Source: Mesomycoplasma bovoculi M165/69
Lineage (GTDB): Bacteria > Bacillota_I > Bacilli_A > Mycoplasmatales > Metamycoplasmataceae
Direction: 5' to 3'
DNA: 64,000 nucleotides
NCBI RefSeq assembly: GCF_000524555.1
Contig: NZ_CP007154.1
Location: forward strand, 310,001-374,000
In this document: positions 47,201-57,584 of the stretch, piece by piece
Layout of the letters: the number at the start of each line of letters is the position of its first letter
Numbering within the stretch: position 1 is the first letter of the stretch
Program-made: the position numbers and the translations under genes
The notes under the pieces: model-generated
What the model was told of the DNA's origin: nothing
What the model saw: only the letters and a program-made list of their open reading frames with translations
The model's database searches: none

Positions 47201-50200
47201 CAAATTTTTAATAACAAAGATGTTAAACAAGCAATAACCTCAGCTGAGTTAGCAGATGCTATTTTTGATATTTTGCAATCTCAACAAGTAACAGATTTTT
47301 TCAAAAATAGCATTCATATAGGTAAAATTGATATAAATTTAAACCAAGAACTTGCAGATATTATAGGAAAGTTTTTAAAATCTGAAGAACTTCACAAACT
47401 ACTAAAAGCTGGGATAGATTTTATTTTTAATGTTGAAAATCTTGATAAATATACAACATTATCTCAATTATTACTTGAATTTTTAAAGGAAAACCGTTCT
47501 CTAGTTGATGATGCTATTGCAGTTTTTGTTGATAAAAGTGATGTCTTTAATTCAATTAATTCAATTTTAGACAAACTACTAAAAGCCAATAATATTAATT
47601 TAGCAAATTCTCAATTAGAAACATTAAAAACCATTATTAAGGATTTAGCTCATGAAACTAGATTGGCAATTGAGTCCAAAAGTAAACAAGAAGCTCCAAA
47701 AAGATATAGCCCTCAAACTATAAGTGCCATAATTGGTGTGGTCACAACTACTTTGTTAAGCAATGATGGTCAAGATTTTAATAATAGTTTAATTGATTTA
47801 ACATCCAGTCTTATTTATGATATTAGTAATATTTACTTTAAAAAAGATGGAAGTCAAAGTTCATCAGAGCACCAAAAACTTAGTGCACAAAATCTTTTAG
47901 ATTTAGTTAAAGGATTTTTAAAGAGTGATTTTGCAACGAATTTATTTAAACAAAAATTCGGTGATGCAAGAGGGCAAAATCTTAAAGAATTAATTTTATT
48001 TTTCCTTGAAACAAATGGTGCAAGTCAGTTTGTGCAATCAGTTTTTGAATTAATTGCAGAGCAAACAATTAGCAAAGATGAATCACTTTTTAGTGTCTTG
48101 AAAAAAGTTGTTGAAAATGAAAAATTTACATCTGCCTTTGTAGATTTTGTTAAACAAATTGATGATAATCAACTTGCGCAAAAAACCAAGTCACTTTTAG
48201 ATGAAATGCTAGGTGTTACTTTAGATCAATCTCAAATTACTTCATTTTTTAAATGAACTAAATTAATTTTAACTGATAATTTAAAAAATGAAGATCATAA
48301 TTATAGTAATGCAAATGATTTAGTTAAAATTTTGAGCAAAATTTTAGCTAAATTATTCGAACAAAGAGCACAAAATCGAAGTTTTGATCTTAGTGAGTTA
48401 GCAAATGAGTTTGCAAATGAAGATTTTATAGTTAATTTTATTAAGCAATTAGCAGCAACATTGAGTAATGTTGATGAAGAAGACAAGACAAATATTGGTA
48501 AGTTAATTATTTCTATTTTAGGTTCACAAACTGTTCAAAATAGTATTAAAAATAGTATTAATTCATCTTCTGTTTTTGCAAATTTAAGTGATGAAGCAAA
48601 AGATAGTCTTTTAACTTTTATAAAAGACATGATAACTAATGAAAAGAATGTGGACCTTATCGTTGGATTAATAAGTACAGTAGGTGAAAATTCTGCTCAA
48701 TATAAAAATGAAAATAAATTATCTTCATTCTTAAAACTTATAATTAAAAATCCTAAATTTAAAGAGAAATTAGTTACATACATAAATTCAATAGATATTA
48801 GCAAACATAAAAAATATTTGGCAACTATTTTAAATAGTTTGCTAGGTTCTAGTGTCATTAAAGATGAGCAAGTAGGATCATTTTTAAAGTGAATCAAATT
48901 GATTTTGACTAACAACATTGATGGTAAACAACATATTTATGCTGATGGAAACTCTTTAATTAATAAAATTATTGATACATTAGATAAATTACTAGATACA
49001 ACTGGCCCATTTAATATTGATAGTGTAAAAGCATCATTTACTTCTGAAGAATTTTTAGTAGACTTGTTGAAACAATTAGCTACAACATTTATTGATAGTA
49101 ATGATTCAAATAATATCAATAGAATAGATACAAACGATAGACGAAATATTGCTCAAATGATTGTATCTATTTTAGATTCGAGTTTTATTAGCAAAACTAT
49201 TGATAGCCTTGATTTATCAAGTCTTCAAACATATTTGGGAAATAATAGTCAAGAAGATGTTCAAGCGATAAAGAATTTTATTAAAGAATTAATTAAGCAA
49301 CCAGGTAATGTAGATTTTATTGAATCTATTTTAAGTCAAGTTGCCCAAAATATCAATGAATACAATAATGTTCATAATATTGTTGATGTTTTAAAACATG
49401 TAATAAGTCACAATAAAGATCTTATTACCAAATATTTATGACAAGTCATAGATTTTGCCGTCAATAACAAAGGAATGTCAAAAGTTTTTGCTAAAATAAT
49501 TGCAAAACAACTTAAGTTAGATACTCAAAAAATGACAGATAGCGATTATGAACCTATTAGTAATTTCTTAAAAGGTCTAGTTGATCGTGCAGATAAATCA
49601 GATATTGTTGTTGATATTTTAAATGGAATGGTAAATCAAATAAACAGTATCAATAAATTTGATGCTAGTTTTTTTGCAAAATTATTTAGCTCTATTTCTG
49701 GTGGGCAACTCTTTGATTTTGATTTTGTGATAAAAATCAATGGAGAATTAAACAAAGCAGCCAACTCTGATGTTACAAGTTGAAAAAAACTTGATAACAC
49801 TAGTCCAAACTCACCTTTTAATGCAAAAACATTTGCTGGTTTTTTTGATACTATCTTAGCAAAAGCACCAAAATGAGACAGGGCTAATGAAAATGATGGT
49901 TCTATAATTTTAAAAGCATTGAATAACATAAAATATACAGGAATAGATTATAGTGCTCTAATTTTTGGCGGTTCAAAAGCCAAGGCACAAGCAACACAAT
50001 TATCATCGATAGCTGATATATTTAAACAAATTTATGTAAGTGTAAAAGATAGCATTACAATTGATAATTTTAGAGACACACCAGAAGGTAGATCTCTATA
50101 TCGCTTAATGTTTTTAACATTATTTTATGCATATGAAAGTCAATTTAAGGGTGCAAGTCATGCAGTTAGGGAATATGGTTTTTATAGTGCTACTTTGGGC

Positions 50201-50503
50201 AAATCTACAGCTACTGTTAAAATTTTTAATGCATTTAAAAGTGCTGTATCTTCTAGAGAATCATACAAAGGTAAATATGATGAGTTTATAGATAAAATAC
50301 ATGGTGAAGCAATTAAAGGACGTGCTTGATGAGGCAAAATATATTGATATGATAATACTAATGTCAAATCTAGTGATATGGTAACTATGATTTTTTATAA
50401 TCAAAGTGAGAATAGATTCAAAAATACAACTCATGAACCAAAATTAAAAGATCAAATTATTGAACAAATACGTCAAGGTTATTTTGATACAAATCTTAAC
50501 TAA
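44270..50503 (+). CDS. Giant SGNH/GDSL-hydrolase lipoprotein 2 (2077 aa)
   Basis: Tandem paralogue of the 38227 gene. Lipobox VVAAC, SGNH domain with Ser67 (AIGDSLTAG), GANDL and Asp327/His329 (DFDIHPS), then a long all-helical region and the shared terminal domain (RGWWGKIYWYD, QIIEQIRQGYF). It is ~206 residues longer than its neighbour because one ~210-residue helical unit is present twice (about 48257-48897 and 48898-49443), each beginning K-L-I-L-T-D/N-N and preceded by S-F-L/F-K-W. All active-site residues are kept, so both copies are probably functional. Surface lipase/esterase activity is inferred from the fold. AGGAGC precedes the ATG. Confidence 0.85.
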
Positions 50504-50569
50504 TAATTTTACTAGCAAATAAAATAACTACAAAATAAACCATTAAAAGTTATAATTTATACAAAAAAA

Positions 50570-50601
50570 CAATTGAGATTGTTTAATCTTAGTTGCTTTT
50601 T
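50570..50601 (+). terminator. Terminator hairpin before secA
   Basis: Eleven-pair stem (CAATTGAGATT with AATCTTAGTTG, two G-U pairs), loop GTTT, then CTTTTT. It overlaps the upstream promoter region of secA. Confidence 0.6.
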
Positions 50602-50612
50602 GTTAATTGGTC

Positions 50613-50618
50613 TATAAT
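50613..50618 (+). promoter_or_regulatory. -10 box (TATAAT) of secA
   Basis: TATAAT 14 bases before the secA ATG at 50632. The transcript would begin almost at the start codon, with AAGG (50621-50624) close to or before the transcription start. Confidence 0.5.
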
Positions 50619-50631
50619 TTAAGGCAATATT

Positions 50632-53355
50632 ATGAAAACAAATTTTTTTAAAACCTCCTCAGAGATGCGCCTAGCATACCGTCTTTTAAAACAAATCAAT
50701 GCTAAACGCTCAGTTTATGCAGCAATGAGTGATTCCGAACTTGCCAATCAAACCTACCAATTTAAATTAAAATTGGCTCAAGGCGCAAAACTCGAAGACA
50801 TTAGAGTTGATGCCTTTGCAGTTGCACGTGAAGCAACTAAAAGGGTTTTAGGAAAAAATCCTTATGATGTCCAAATTTTAGGTGGACTCATTTTAGATAT
50901 GGGTTCAGTTGCTGAAATGAAAACAGGGGAAGGAAAAACTATTGCTTCAATTGCACCAATTTACTTAAATGCACTCAAAGGCGAAGGTGTGATTGTCTCA
51001 ACTGTTAATGAATATTTGTCTGAACGTGATGGACTTGACAATGGTAAAGTTTTTAATTTTTTAGGTTTAACTGTTGGAATCAACAAAGCTGGCCTTGATA
51101 ACAACACAAAAAGATTGATGTATGCCGCTGATATTACTTATTCCATCCACTCTGAACTTGGTTTTGATTATTTACGTGATAACATGGTCTTTAGTAAAGC
51201 TGAAAAAGTTCAGCGTTCACTCAATTTCTGTTTAATTGACGAAATTGACTCAATTTTAATTGATGAAGCCAAAACCCCTCTAATTATTTCAGGTGGAAAA
51301 AATTTAAATCCAGGGGACTACATTTCTGCTAACAATTTTGTAAAAACCTTGGTAAATGAAGATTTTTACATTGATGAAGAAACCAAAGGAATCAAACTCA
51401 ATGACCAAGGGATTGACAAAGCTAATCATTTTTTCCACACTCGTAATCTTTATGAAATTAGCAACTCTGAACTAGTACACCGGATTCAAAACGCTTTGCG
51501 TGCCAACAAGGTTATGAAAAAAGATGTTGAATACATCGTCAGAGATGGCAAAATAGAGTTAGTTGATCAATTTACAGGCCGGATTATGGCTGGTCGTTCA
51601 TATTCTGAAGGTCTTCAACAAGCTTTACAAGCCAAAGAAGACATTGAAATTGAACCAGAGACCAAAACACTGGCCACCATCACTTACCAAAATTTTTTCC
51701 GTTTATTTAAAAAACTTTGTGGAATGACAGGAACTGCCAAAACTGAAGAACAAGAATTTATCGATGTTTATAATATGCGTGTTAATCCAATTCCACCTAA
51801 TAAACCTGTCATCCGTAAAGATGACAAAGACTTGATCTTCGCTTCAATGCATGCTAAAAATCAAGCTATTATTGCCGAAGTTGAAAAAATTCATGCCACT
51901 GGCCAACCAATTTTGATTGGAACAGCTCAAGTTGCTGAATCTGAAACTTTATCTGAAATGCTTGGTCGCAAAGGGCTTGTACACACTGTTTTAAATGCAA
52001 AACAAAATGAATCAGAAGCTGAAATTATTGCTCTTGCAGGACAAAAAAACGCAATCACTATTGCCACTAATATGGCCGGTCGTGGAACTGATATTAAATT
52101 AGGAACTGGTGCTTTAGAACTTGGTGGACTCTATATTTTAGGAACTGATAAAGCTGAATCGCGTCGAATTGACAACCAGCTGCGAGGTCGTGCTGGTCGT
52201 CAAGGAGATGTTGGTTATTCAAAGTTTTTTATTTCCATTGAAGACCAATTGCTTCGTCGTTTTTCAAACTTTGAAGCAATTTATCAAGCTTACCATAGTG
52301 ATTCACTTGAACCAATTAAAGGTAAATATATTCACTCAGCACTGCTTAGTGCACAAAAGAAAATTGAAGGATTCAACTTTGATATGCGTAAAAGTGTGCT
52401 CAGTTATGACGATGTTATTCGTCAACAAAGGGATTTAATTTACACTCAACGTAATATTTTGCTTGAAGTCACCAACTTTGACCATTTTATTAAACGAATG
52501 ATAGTGCGAGCTGTTGATATTATTTTAGGTTATGACTTTATTTTGCTTGCTAACAATGAAATTCATTATCCAAACTTAATTGCTTATTTAAATGATAATT
52601 TGAGTCGAATTAGTCATTACGACTTTAGTGAACTTAACTTGCAAAAATATCCTTATGGTGAAATTCAAAAAGTTTTGATTGCTCAAATGGAAAAGTTATA
52701 TTTTGAGCAACTTCAAGTTGAACTTAAACAAAATTTAGGTGAGTCCTATTATGAAAATGAACGCTATATTATTTTAAGTTCACTTGATAATCACTGACAA
52801 AACCACATCGATACCATTGATAAGTTGCGTTCATCTGCAAATTTGGTGCAGTACTCACAAAAAAATCCTTACCAGATTTTTACTGAAGAATCAACTAAAA
52901 AGTTCAACATTTTAATTGCCGAAAGTGCTTATCAAGCTGTTGTTTCACTTTTTAACAACACCAATGCTCGCAAAATCGTTTACAATGAATATGTGCTCTC
53001 AAATGGTGAAGTTGTTTCCTTTGCAGATGATACTCCAGCTGAAGCAATTGCACAAATGCTTCAAGAATATGAGGCTCAAATTGAGACTCAACGTCAAGTT
53101 GATTTGTATAACTCTGAAGACTTTATTTACCAGCAACTTGAACAATTGCAAATTAAACTTATTCAAGATGATGTTAGTTCAGACTATCAAATTTGACAAC
53201 TAGTAAGTGGTCGTCAAGTGCAAGTTAAAAGAGAATTTAGTTTACAAGACAAACGTAGTATTTTAGTTTCAATTTATGAAGAAGAGCTAGCAAAAATTGA
53301 AGCTGCCAAATTAGAAGAGCCAGAAAATAGTGATTCAGTTCCGACTCAAGCCTAA
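50632..53355 (+). CDS. secA: Preprotein translocase ATPase SecA
   Basis: ATPase that drives unfolded preproteins through SecYEG; needed for the many exported proteins in this window. 907 residues. Walker A MKTGEGKT (96-103), DEAD-type Walker B DEID (203-206) followed by the SecA signature SILIDEAKTPLIISG, the preprotein cross-linking domain, then motif GMTGTA and helicase motifs NMAGRGTDIKL and QLRGRAGRQGD. The C-terminal zinc-binding tail of proteobacterial SecA is absent, as in other mollicutes. Two in-frame TGA codons (at 52795 and 53194) would wrongly split the gene under the standard code. The end overlaps the next gene by 26 bases. Confidence 0.97.
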
Positions 53356-53779
53356 ATATTTATTTATTCTCACAAGTGTTTTGTTCTTAGTTGCCATTGT
53401 TGAAGCTTGTTTGTATTTTTATTATTTTAAAGAAAATAACTTGCCAACTTTTGTGACTCAAATCACTTCAAATGTACTAATTTTGCTAGTGATCATAACT
53501 GTGCCATTGGTGCCCAAATTTGCCAAGTTATGATATCAAAATAGCTTTTGAACAGATTGGAAGTTTACTCGTGATATCTGCGGAGTTAAAGCTAAAATCA
53601 ACAAAATTAATTTGATACTAGCTTTAACAATTTACTTACTGATTTTAGGCTTTAGTGTCTATTTTATCTTTATTTTAAAACACCATTATTTTTTATTTAG
53701 CCAACTTGTAGCTTTTGGTTTGCTTGTAATTAGTCTTTATTACAAGTGGACTTATGTGTGTGCAAAATTTGGAAAATAA
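53330..53779 (+). CDS. Small multi-pass membrane protein (149 aa)
   Basis: Begins with GTG at 53330 inside the secA 3' end (26-base overlap, different frame); no strong ribosome binding site, so translation may depend on secA termination. About four hydrophobic segments: residues ~10-31, ~43-60, ~92-112 and ~116-136. Two Trp are encoded by TGA. No family recognised. The overlap suggests co-expression with secA, but no functional link is known to me. A terminator hairpin follows within a few bases. Confidence 0.65.
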
Positions 53780-53784
53780 ATTAA

Positions 53785-53815
53785 AAAAAAGCAAACAAAA
53801 AGTGTTTGTTTTTTT
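53785..53815 (+). terminator. Terminator after secA and the membrane protein
   Basis: Stem with the core GCAAACA/TGTTTGT flanked by A-run and T-run (53785-53797 with 53803-53815). Confidence 0.7.
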
Positions 53816-53825
53816 ATTTTTATTG

Positions 53826-53831
53826 TATAAT
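53826..53831 (+). promoter_or_regulatory. -10 box (TATAAT)
   Basis: TATAAT 47 bases before the ATG at 53879, which also has the strong ribosome binding site AAAGGAG (53868-53874). Confidence 0.55.
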
Positions 53832-53878
53832 TAATTATTTTCCAGTTGGTACAAAATATTAATTAGAAAGGAGATGAA

Positions 53879-55189
53879 ATGACAAGAAGAAGAATGTTGC
53901 TTTTAATTATTGGCTCATTAATTACTGTTTCAACAGCAGTAGGAGTTGGTGTGAATTATGCAATTGGTAGTGGGTCTTCGCAAGAATCATCATCTTTAAT
54001 CAAAAGAATTGATATTTCATCTCCTATAACTAGAGATGGCGAAGAGATAGATGTTATTGACAAAAAAGAGGACAAGAGTCCTTCGAGTCCACCAGCCAAA
54101 ATTGAAATTAATGATAAGCGAAAAGTAAGCACACCTACTAAAGTTGATGAAAAAGAAAATAAAGACAAACAAGATTTAACCAATAAACAAATAACTCCAC
54201 CAACTAATTCTCCAGTTGTTGTTCGAAAAGACGGTGGAACATCTGATACCAACAACAAAGGCACTCAACTAATAATTGGTGATGTCTCAAAGCTAAACTT
54301 GCCTCAAAAAGAAAATAAAGAAGAAGGTAAAGATAGCAAACCAAAACCTGCAGTTGTGATAATAAAGGACACACCAACTCGACCACAAACTAAAGAAGTT
54401 GAGAAAAATGAAGAACAAAGTAATCCAGGTGAGCAAAAACCAACTGGTGCACCAGTTGTGGTTGTAGGTAAACCACAACCACAACAAACTTCTCCACAAG
54501 AAAAACAAGAAGAGAAAGCAATTGCTAACAAATCAAATGAGCAACAAACTCAAGGAGAAAGTTCACAACAAGGTAGTGAAATTCAAGTTCAAGTTCCACA
54601 AGAAAAACAAACTGAAGAACCAATATCTCCTGAATCTCAACCAAGTCAACCAAGTCAACCTAGTGATATTGATGGTAGTGAATCTGACTCAACTTCTCCT
54701 ACACAAATTGAGCTAACAGATAATAATGAACAAGAACAAAATCAAGAAAACTCAATTGATACAGAACCAACTTTTACAGAATCACAAATTACAGTTTTAA
54801 ATGCTATTAATGATTTTAAAAAGGTCCAGAATAGTTATGATCTTGATGAATTTATTAAGAATCACACTATTAGACCTGATCAAGCGCACTTGTTTTTTGC
54901 AAATATTCCGAATGATTGGATTAGAAATGATGAGAAACAAAATTGATTAAGAAGGTTTTGACGAGAAAATATATATAAAGTAAGCAATGATGAGGCAAAA
55001 AGAGCGGTTGAAACTCCTTGATATAGACAAGGTGAACAATATGATCAAAGTCCAGATAATTGATTTAATAGAGAATTGGGCTTACGTGATCGGGGTGAAC
55101 TTAATGGACAAATTATTAGTGGGGCTGATAGTTTTTTAGTTAAGGGTGTTCCACCTAAACTTAAACAACCAAATGATGGTACTCCATAA
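53879..55189 (+). CDS. Anchored low-complexity surface protein, unknown (436 aa)
   Basis: A signal anchor at residues ~5-28 (RRRMLLLIIGSLITVSTAVGVGV) has no lipobox. Residues ~30-295 are low complexity, rich in Lys, Glu, Gln, Pro, Ser and Thr, including short SQP repeats; this is a flexible stalk. The C-terminal ~140 residues form a Trp-rich folded domain (IPNDWIRNDEKQNWLRRFWREN, with several TGA Trp) that I do not recognise. The layout (anchor, stalk, C-terminal domain) matches the next gene, and the two may be functionally related. Without TGA as Trp the protein would seem to end at residue 355. Confidence 0.7.
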
Positions 55190-55242
55190 TAGTTTATGTT
55201 ATTTTTGCTAAATTAGTGACTTCAAAATTTGCAATTTTTTTA

Positions 55243-55273
55243 AAAAAGCAAAAAAATTATTTTTTTGCTTTTT
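55243..55273 (+). terminator. Terminator hairpin
   Basis: AAAAAGCAAAAAAA paired with TTTTTTTGCTTTTT around a tight 3-base loop (55243-55273). The GC step in the middle and flanking A/T runs are typical of this genome's terminators. Confidence 0.7.
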
Positions 55274-55289
55274 AATTTCATAAAAAAAA

Positions 55290-55295
55290 TATAAT
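55290..55295 (+). promoter_or_regulatory. -10 box (TATAAT)
   Basis: TATAAT 83 bases before the ATG at 55379, giving a ~76-nt leader with a weak ribosome binding site (AGAGG). Confidence 0.4.
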
Positions 55296-55378
55296 TAACT
55301 TACTAGCGGCATTACAACAATGTCTCTAGTATTTTTTAAAATTTTTAAAAATTTATAGATTTAAGAGGCAAATATTTA

Positions 55379-57340
55379 ATGAAAACGAAGCACATACTAC
55401 TTTTAGGATTAGGCTCCCTTACAGCCACAGCTGCTATTGCAACACCAATAGCTTTAGTTAATTATGATTTTGGTGGAGGAGGTAAACAAACTAGAATTGT
55501 TGTAGGAAATGTTAATAGTGATTCTGCAACGTTAGAAATTCCTTTTTCTGAAAAAATTAGTTCAACAAAAGCTACTGTAACTTTAGTGTATGAAAACAAA
55601 GAAGAGCAAGTTGAAGCAGAGATTGTTAATGAAAATGATGTAACTAAAGTGATTTTAACAAATCTCAAACCAAATACAAATTACCAAATCAAACAAATGG
55701 AGATTGATGACAAAATCATTAACTTCAAAGATTCTCAATTCGCAACTAAAGACAACACTTTAGAACAAGATGTTGTTGTAAAACCAAATGATTCACAGTT
55801 ACCAAAAACAGTTCAAAAAACTGATGAAAACAAAGAAGAATCTAAAAAGAATGAAGAAAAACAAGAAGATAAGCAAGAACAAGGCCAAAGCACTAAAGTT
55901 GAAGAGCCTATAGTTACTCCTGGAGTGGGCGCTCAAGAACCTGCTATGTCTTTACCACAAAAAGCTGAAAATAAAGAAGTGGATAATAGTGTAGAAAAAC
56001 AAAAAGAAGAAGAAAAACCGAAGGATCAACCTGATAACAGTGGTCCTTCTTCTAATATTTCTGCACAAAATGAAGTAACACAACCAGAGCCAGAAGTTAA
56101 AAAAGAAGCAGAAAAACCTACAATTGAAGAAAAAACTCAACCAAAAACAGAAAATAATAGCGTACAAACTAATGTTCAAGATTCTCAAAAATCAAATGAA
56201 ACAAGTGAGTCAGATTCTACTTCTTCACAAGTTAGTTCTCCATCAGAAGTACAAACACAAGAAAATCAAATAAGTGGCAATGGTTCAACATCTGAAGCTG
56301 CACCTAAAGATCCAGAGTCTGCCAGCCAACCTTCTACAACAATATCAACTCCAAGTGATACTTCAAGTGTTGAAAATACTCAAACAACAGAAGAAACTCC
56401 TGCACAAACACCTTCTCAAGGCAATTCACAAGATAGTAGTAATGCTTCGCAATCAACAAGCAATACAGAAGCTACAATAAATCAAGGAACTTCTAGTCAT
56501 ACTAATAATTTACAAGTTGATACTAGTACAATAATTAGAGTTGGATATTGAAGAACTGATAATTACTCACCAACTAACAGAAATGATAGAACAACATTAT
56601 TTACCAAAGTTATTAAAAATATAAATTTAAGTTTAATTGTAATTTCTGATATCGCATCCAGTGCAAGTAATAATGGAGAAAAAATAGTTGAACAACTAAA
56701 TGAAGAAAACAATCCAAATGGACATTGAAAACAACTCACAACACAAACAGATAATAAAAAGCCAAAAATATCATTCATTTATAATTCTGATGTTTTAAAC
56801 CCAACCCCTGAAGATACTGAAATTAAATTAAGTACAAATTCAGATTCTAGTTATGTTACCAAACCTGTTTCACTAACATTTGAAACTAAAAAAGGTAGAA
56901 AGATTTTTAGTTTTGTAAGTTCAATTTTTAATGCTACAGGAGCTAAAGGGAAGAGTGAAGAAAGAGATACTGAATTTAAAGGCCAAGGTAAAAACGAGAT
57001 TAAACAAGCTAAAGAATTAGAAGAAGAAATCTCTAAACTCACTTCCAATACTAACAACATCATTTTTATGGGGAATACTAATATTTTAGACAAATATCAA
57101 GATAAAGTTTTCGAAGAATTGCTTAAAAAATACACATCTTTAATTAATGAATCAACAAAAATTAATACTAAAAAATCAACTTATACTGAAAAAGATGTAA
57201 CAGTCTTTGCTAAAAAAGATGCTGATTTTACTATTGAACATCCAACTAGATTTGATTTATTAGACTTTATGTCAAAAAATCATTTAACAGATAAAGACAC
57301 AAGACACGCCCCTGTCTATGTTGATTTAAAATTCAACTAA
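55379..57340 (+). CDS. Surface protein: beta-repeat module, stalk and degenerate MnuA-like nuclease domain (653 aa)
   Basis: Signal anchor at residues ~5-27. Residues ~36-123 form one beta-sandwich module like those of the giant proteins at 1-15772 (SATLEIPFSE, then LTNLKPNTNYQIKQMEI). Residues ~125-375 are a Glu/Gln/Ser/Thr stalk. Residues ~382-653 follow the order of the membrane nuclease MnuA (endonuclease/exonuclease/phosphatase fold): RVGYW for the usual ATWN start, VISDI for GLTEI, SSIFNATGAKGKSE for the DHFDSPG region, IIFMGNTNI for the GDTN motif and TRHAPV for SDHAPV. Most expected catalytic or metal residues are changed: Asp424 for Glu, Ile516 for His, Asn518 for Asp, Asn566 for Asp and Arg642 for Asp; His643 is kept. 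Nuclease activity is therefore doubtful and a binding role is possible. Confidence 0.65.
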
Positions 57341-57370
57341 AGTCTTAAATTTTTAAGAACAACTACAAAT

Positions 57371-57412
57371 AAAAAGGTTGTAAGACAAGAAAATTGACTT
57401 ACAACCTTTTTT
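57371..57412 (+). terminator. Terminator hairpin before the pdh operon
   Basis: Perfect 14-bp stem AAAAAGGTTGTAAG/CTTACAACCTTTTT with a 13-base loop and a T-run. Strong. Confidence 0.85.
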
Positions 57413-57467
57413 CATTTTGTAAAAAAAGAAAAATGTCTTTTAAAAAAGAGTAAACAAATAATTTTTG

Positions 57468-57476
57468 TGCTATACT
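57468..57476 (+). promoter_or_regulatory. Extended -10 promoter (TGCTATACT) of the pdh operon
   Basis: TGC followed by TATACT (57471-57476). Transcription would start near 57483, just ahead of the riboswitch aptamer that begins at about 57490. Confidence 0.6.
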
Positions 57477-57489
57477 TTTAATTATATTA

Positions 57490-57567
57490 TTAGTAACAGG
57501 GGTGCCCATAGCTGAGAAATACTCTTATTAGTTGAACTAGATAATACTAGCGTAACGAGTTTGCTAA
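57490..57567 (+). promoter_or_regulatory. TPP riboswitch (THI element) controlling pdhABCD
   Basis: The thiamine pyrophosphate aptamer is readable directly: GGGGTGCCC, then the pyrimidine-binding CTGAGA (57512-57517), and the second sensor arm GAACTAGATAATACTAGCGTAACGAG-like segment ending near 57559, in which CTAG/CTAG pairs around ATAATA. P1 is TTAGTAA (57490-57496) with TTTGCTAA (57560-57567), including a G-U pair. The ribosome binding site AAAGGAG (57574-57580) lies seven bases after P1 and five before the pdhA ATG, so control of translation is more likely than termination; no T-run hairpin follows. TPP is the cofactor of the E1 enzyme encoded first in the operon, so this would be feedback by cofactor supply. 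The family assignment is strong; the regulatory direction is inferred. Confidence 0.85.
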
Positions 57568-57584
57568 CAATTTAAAGGAGACCC

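Noticed and set aside
57371-57412. The strong hairpin before pdhA as the riboswitch expression platform
   Set aside because: It lies upstream of the promoter and aptamer and belongs to the preceding gene.
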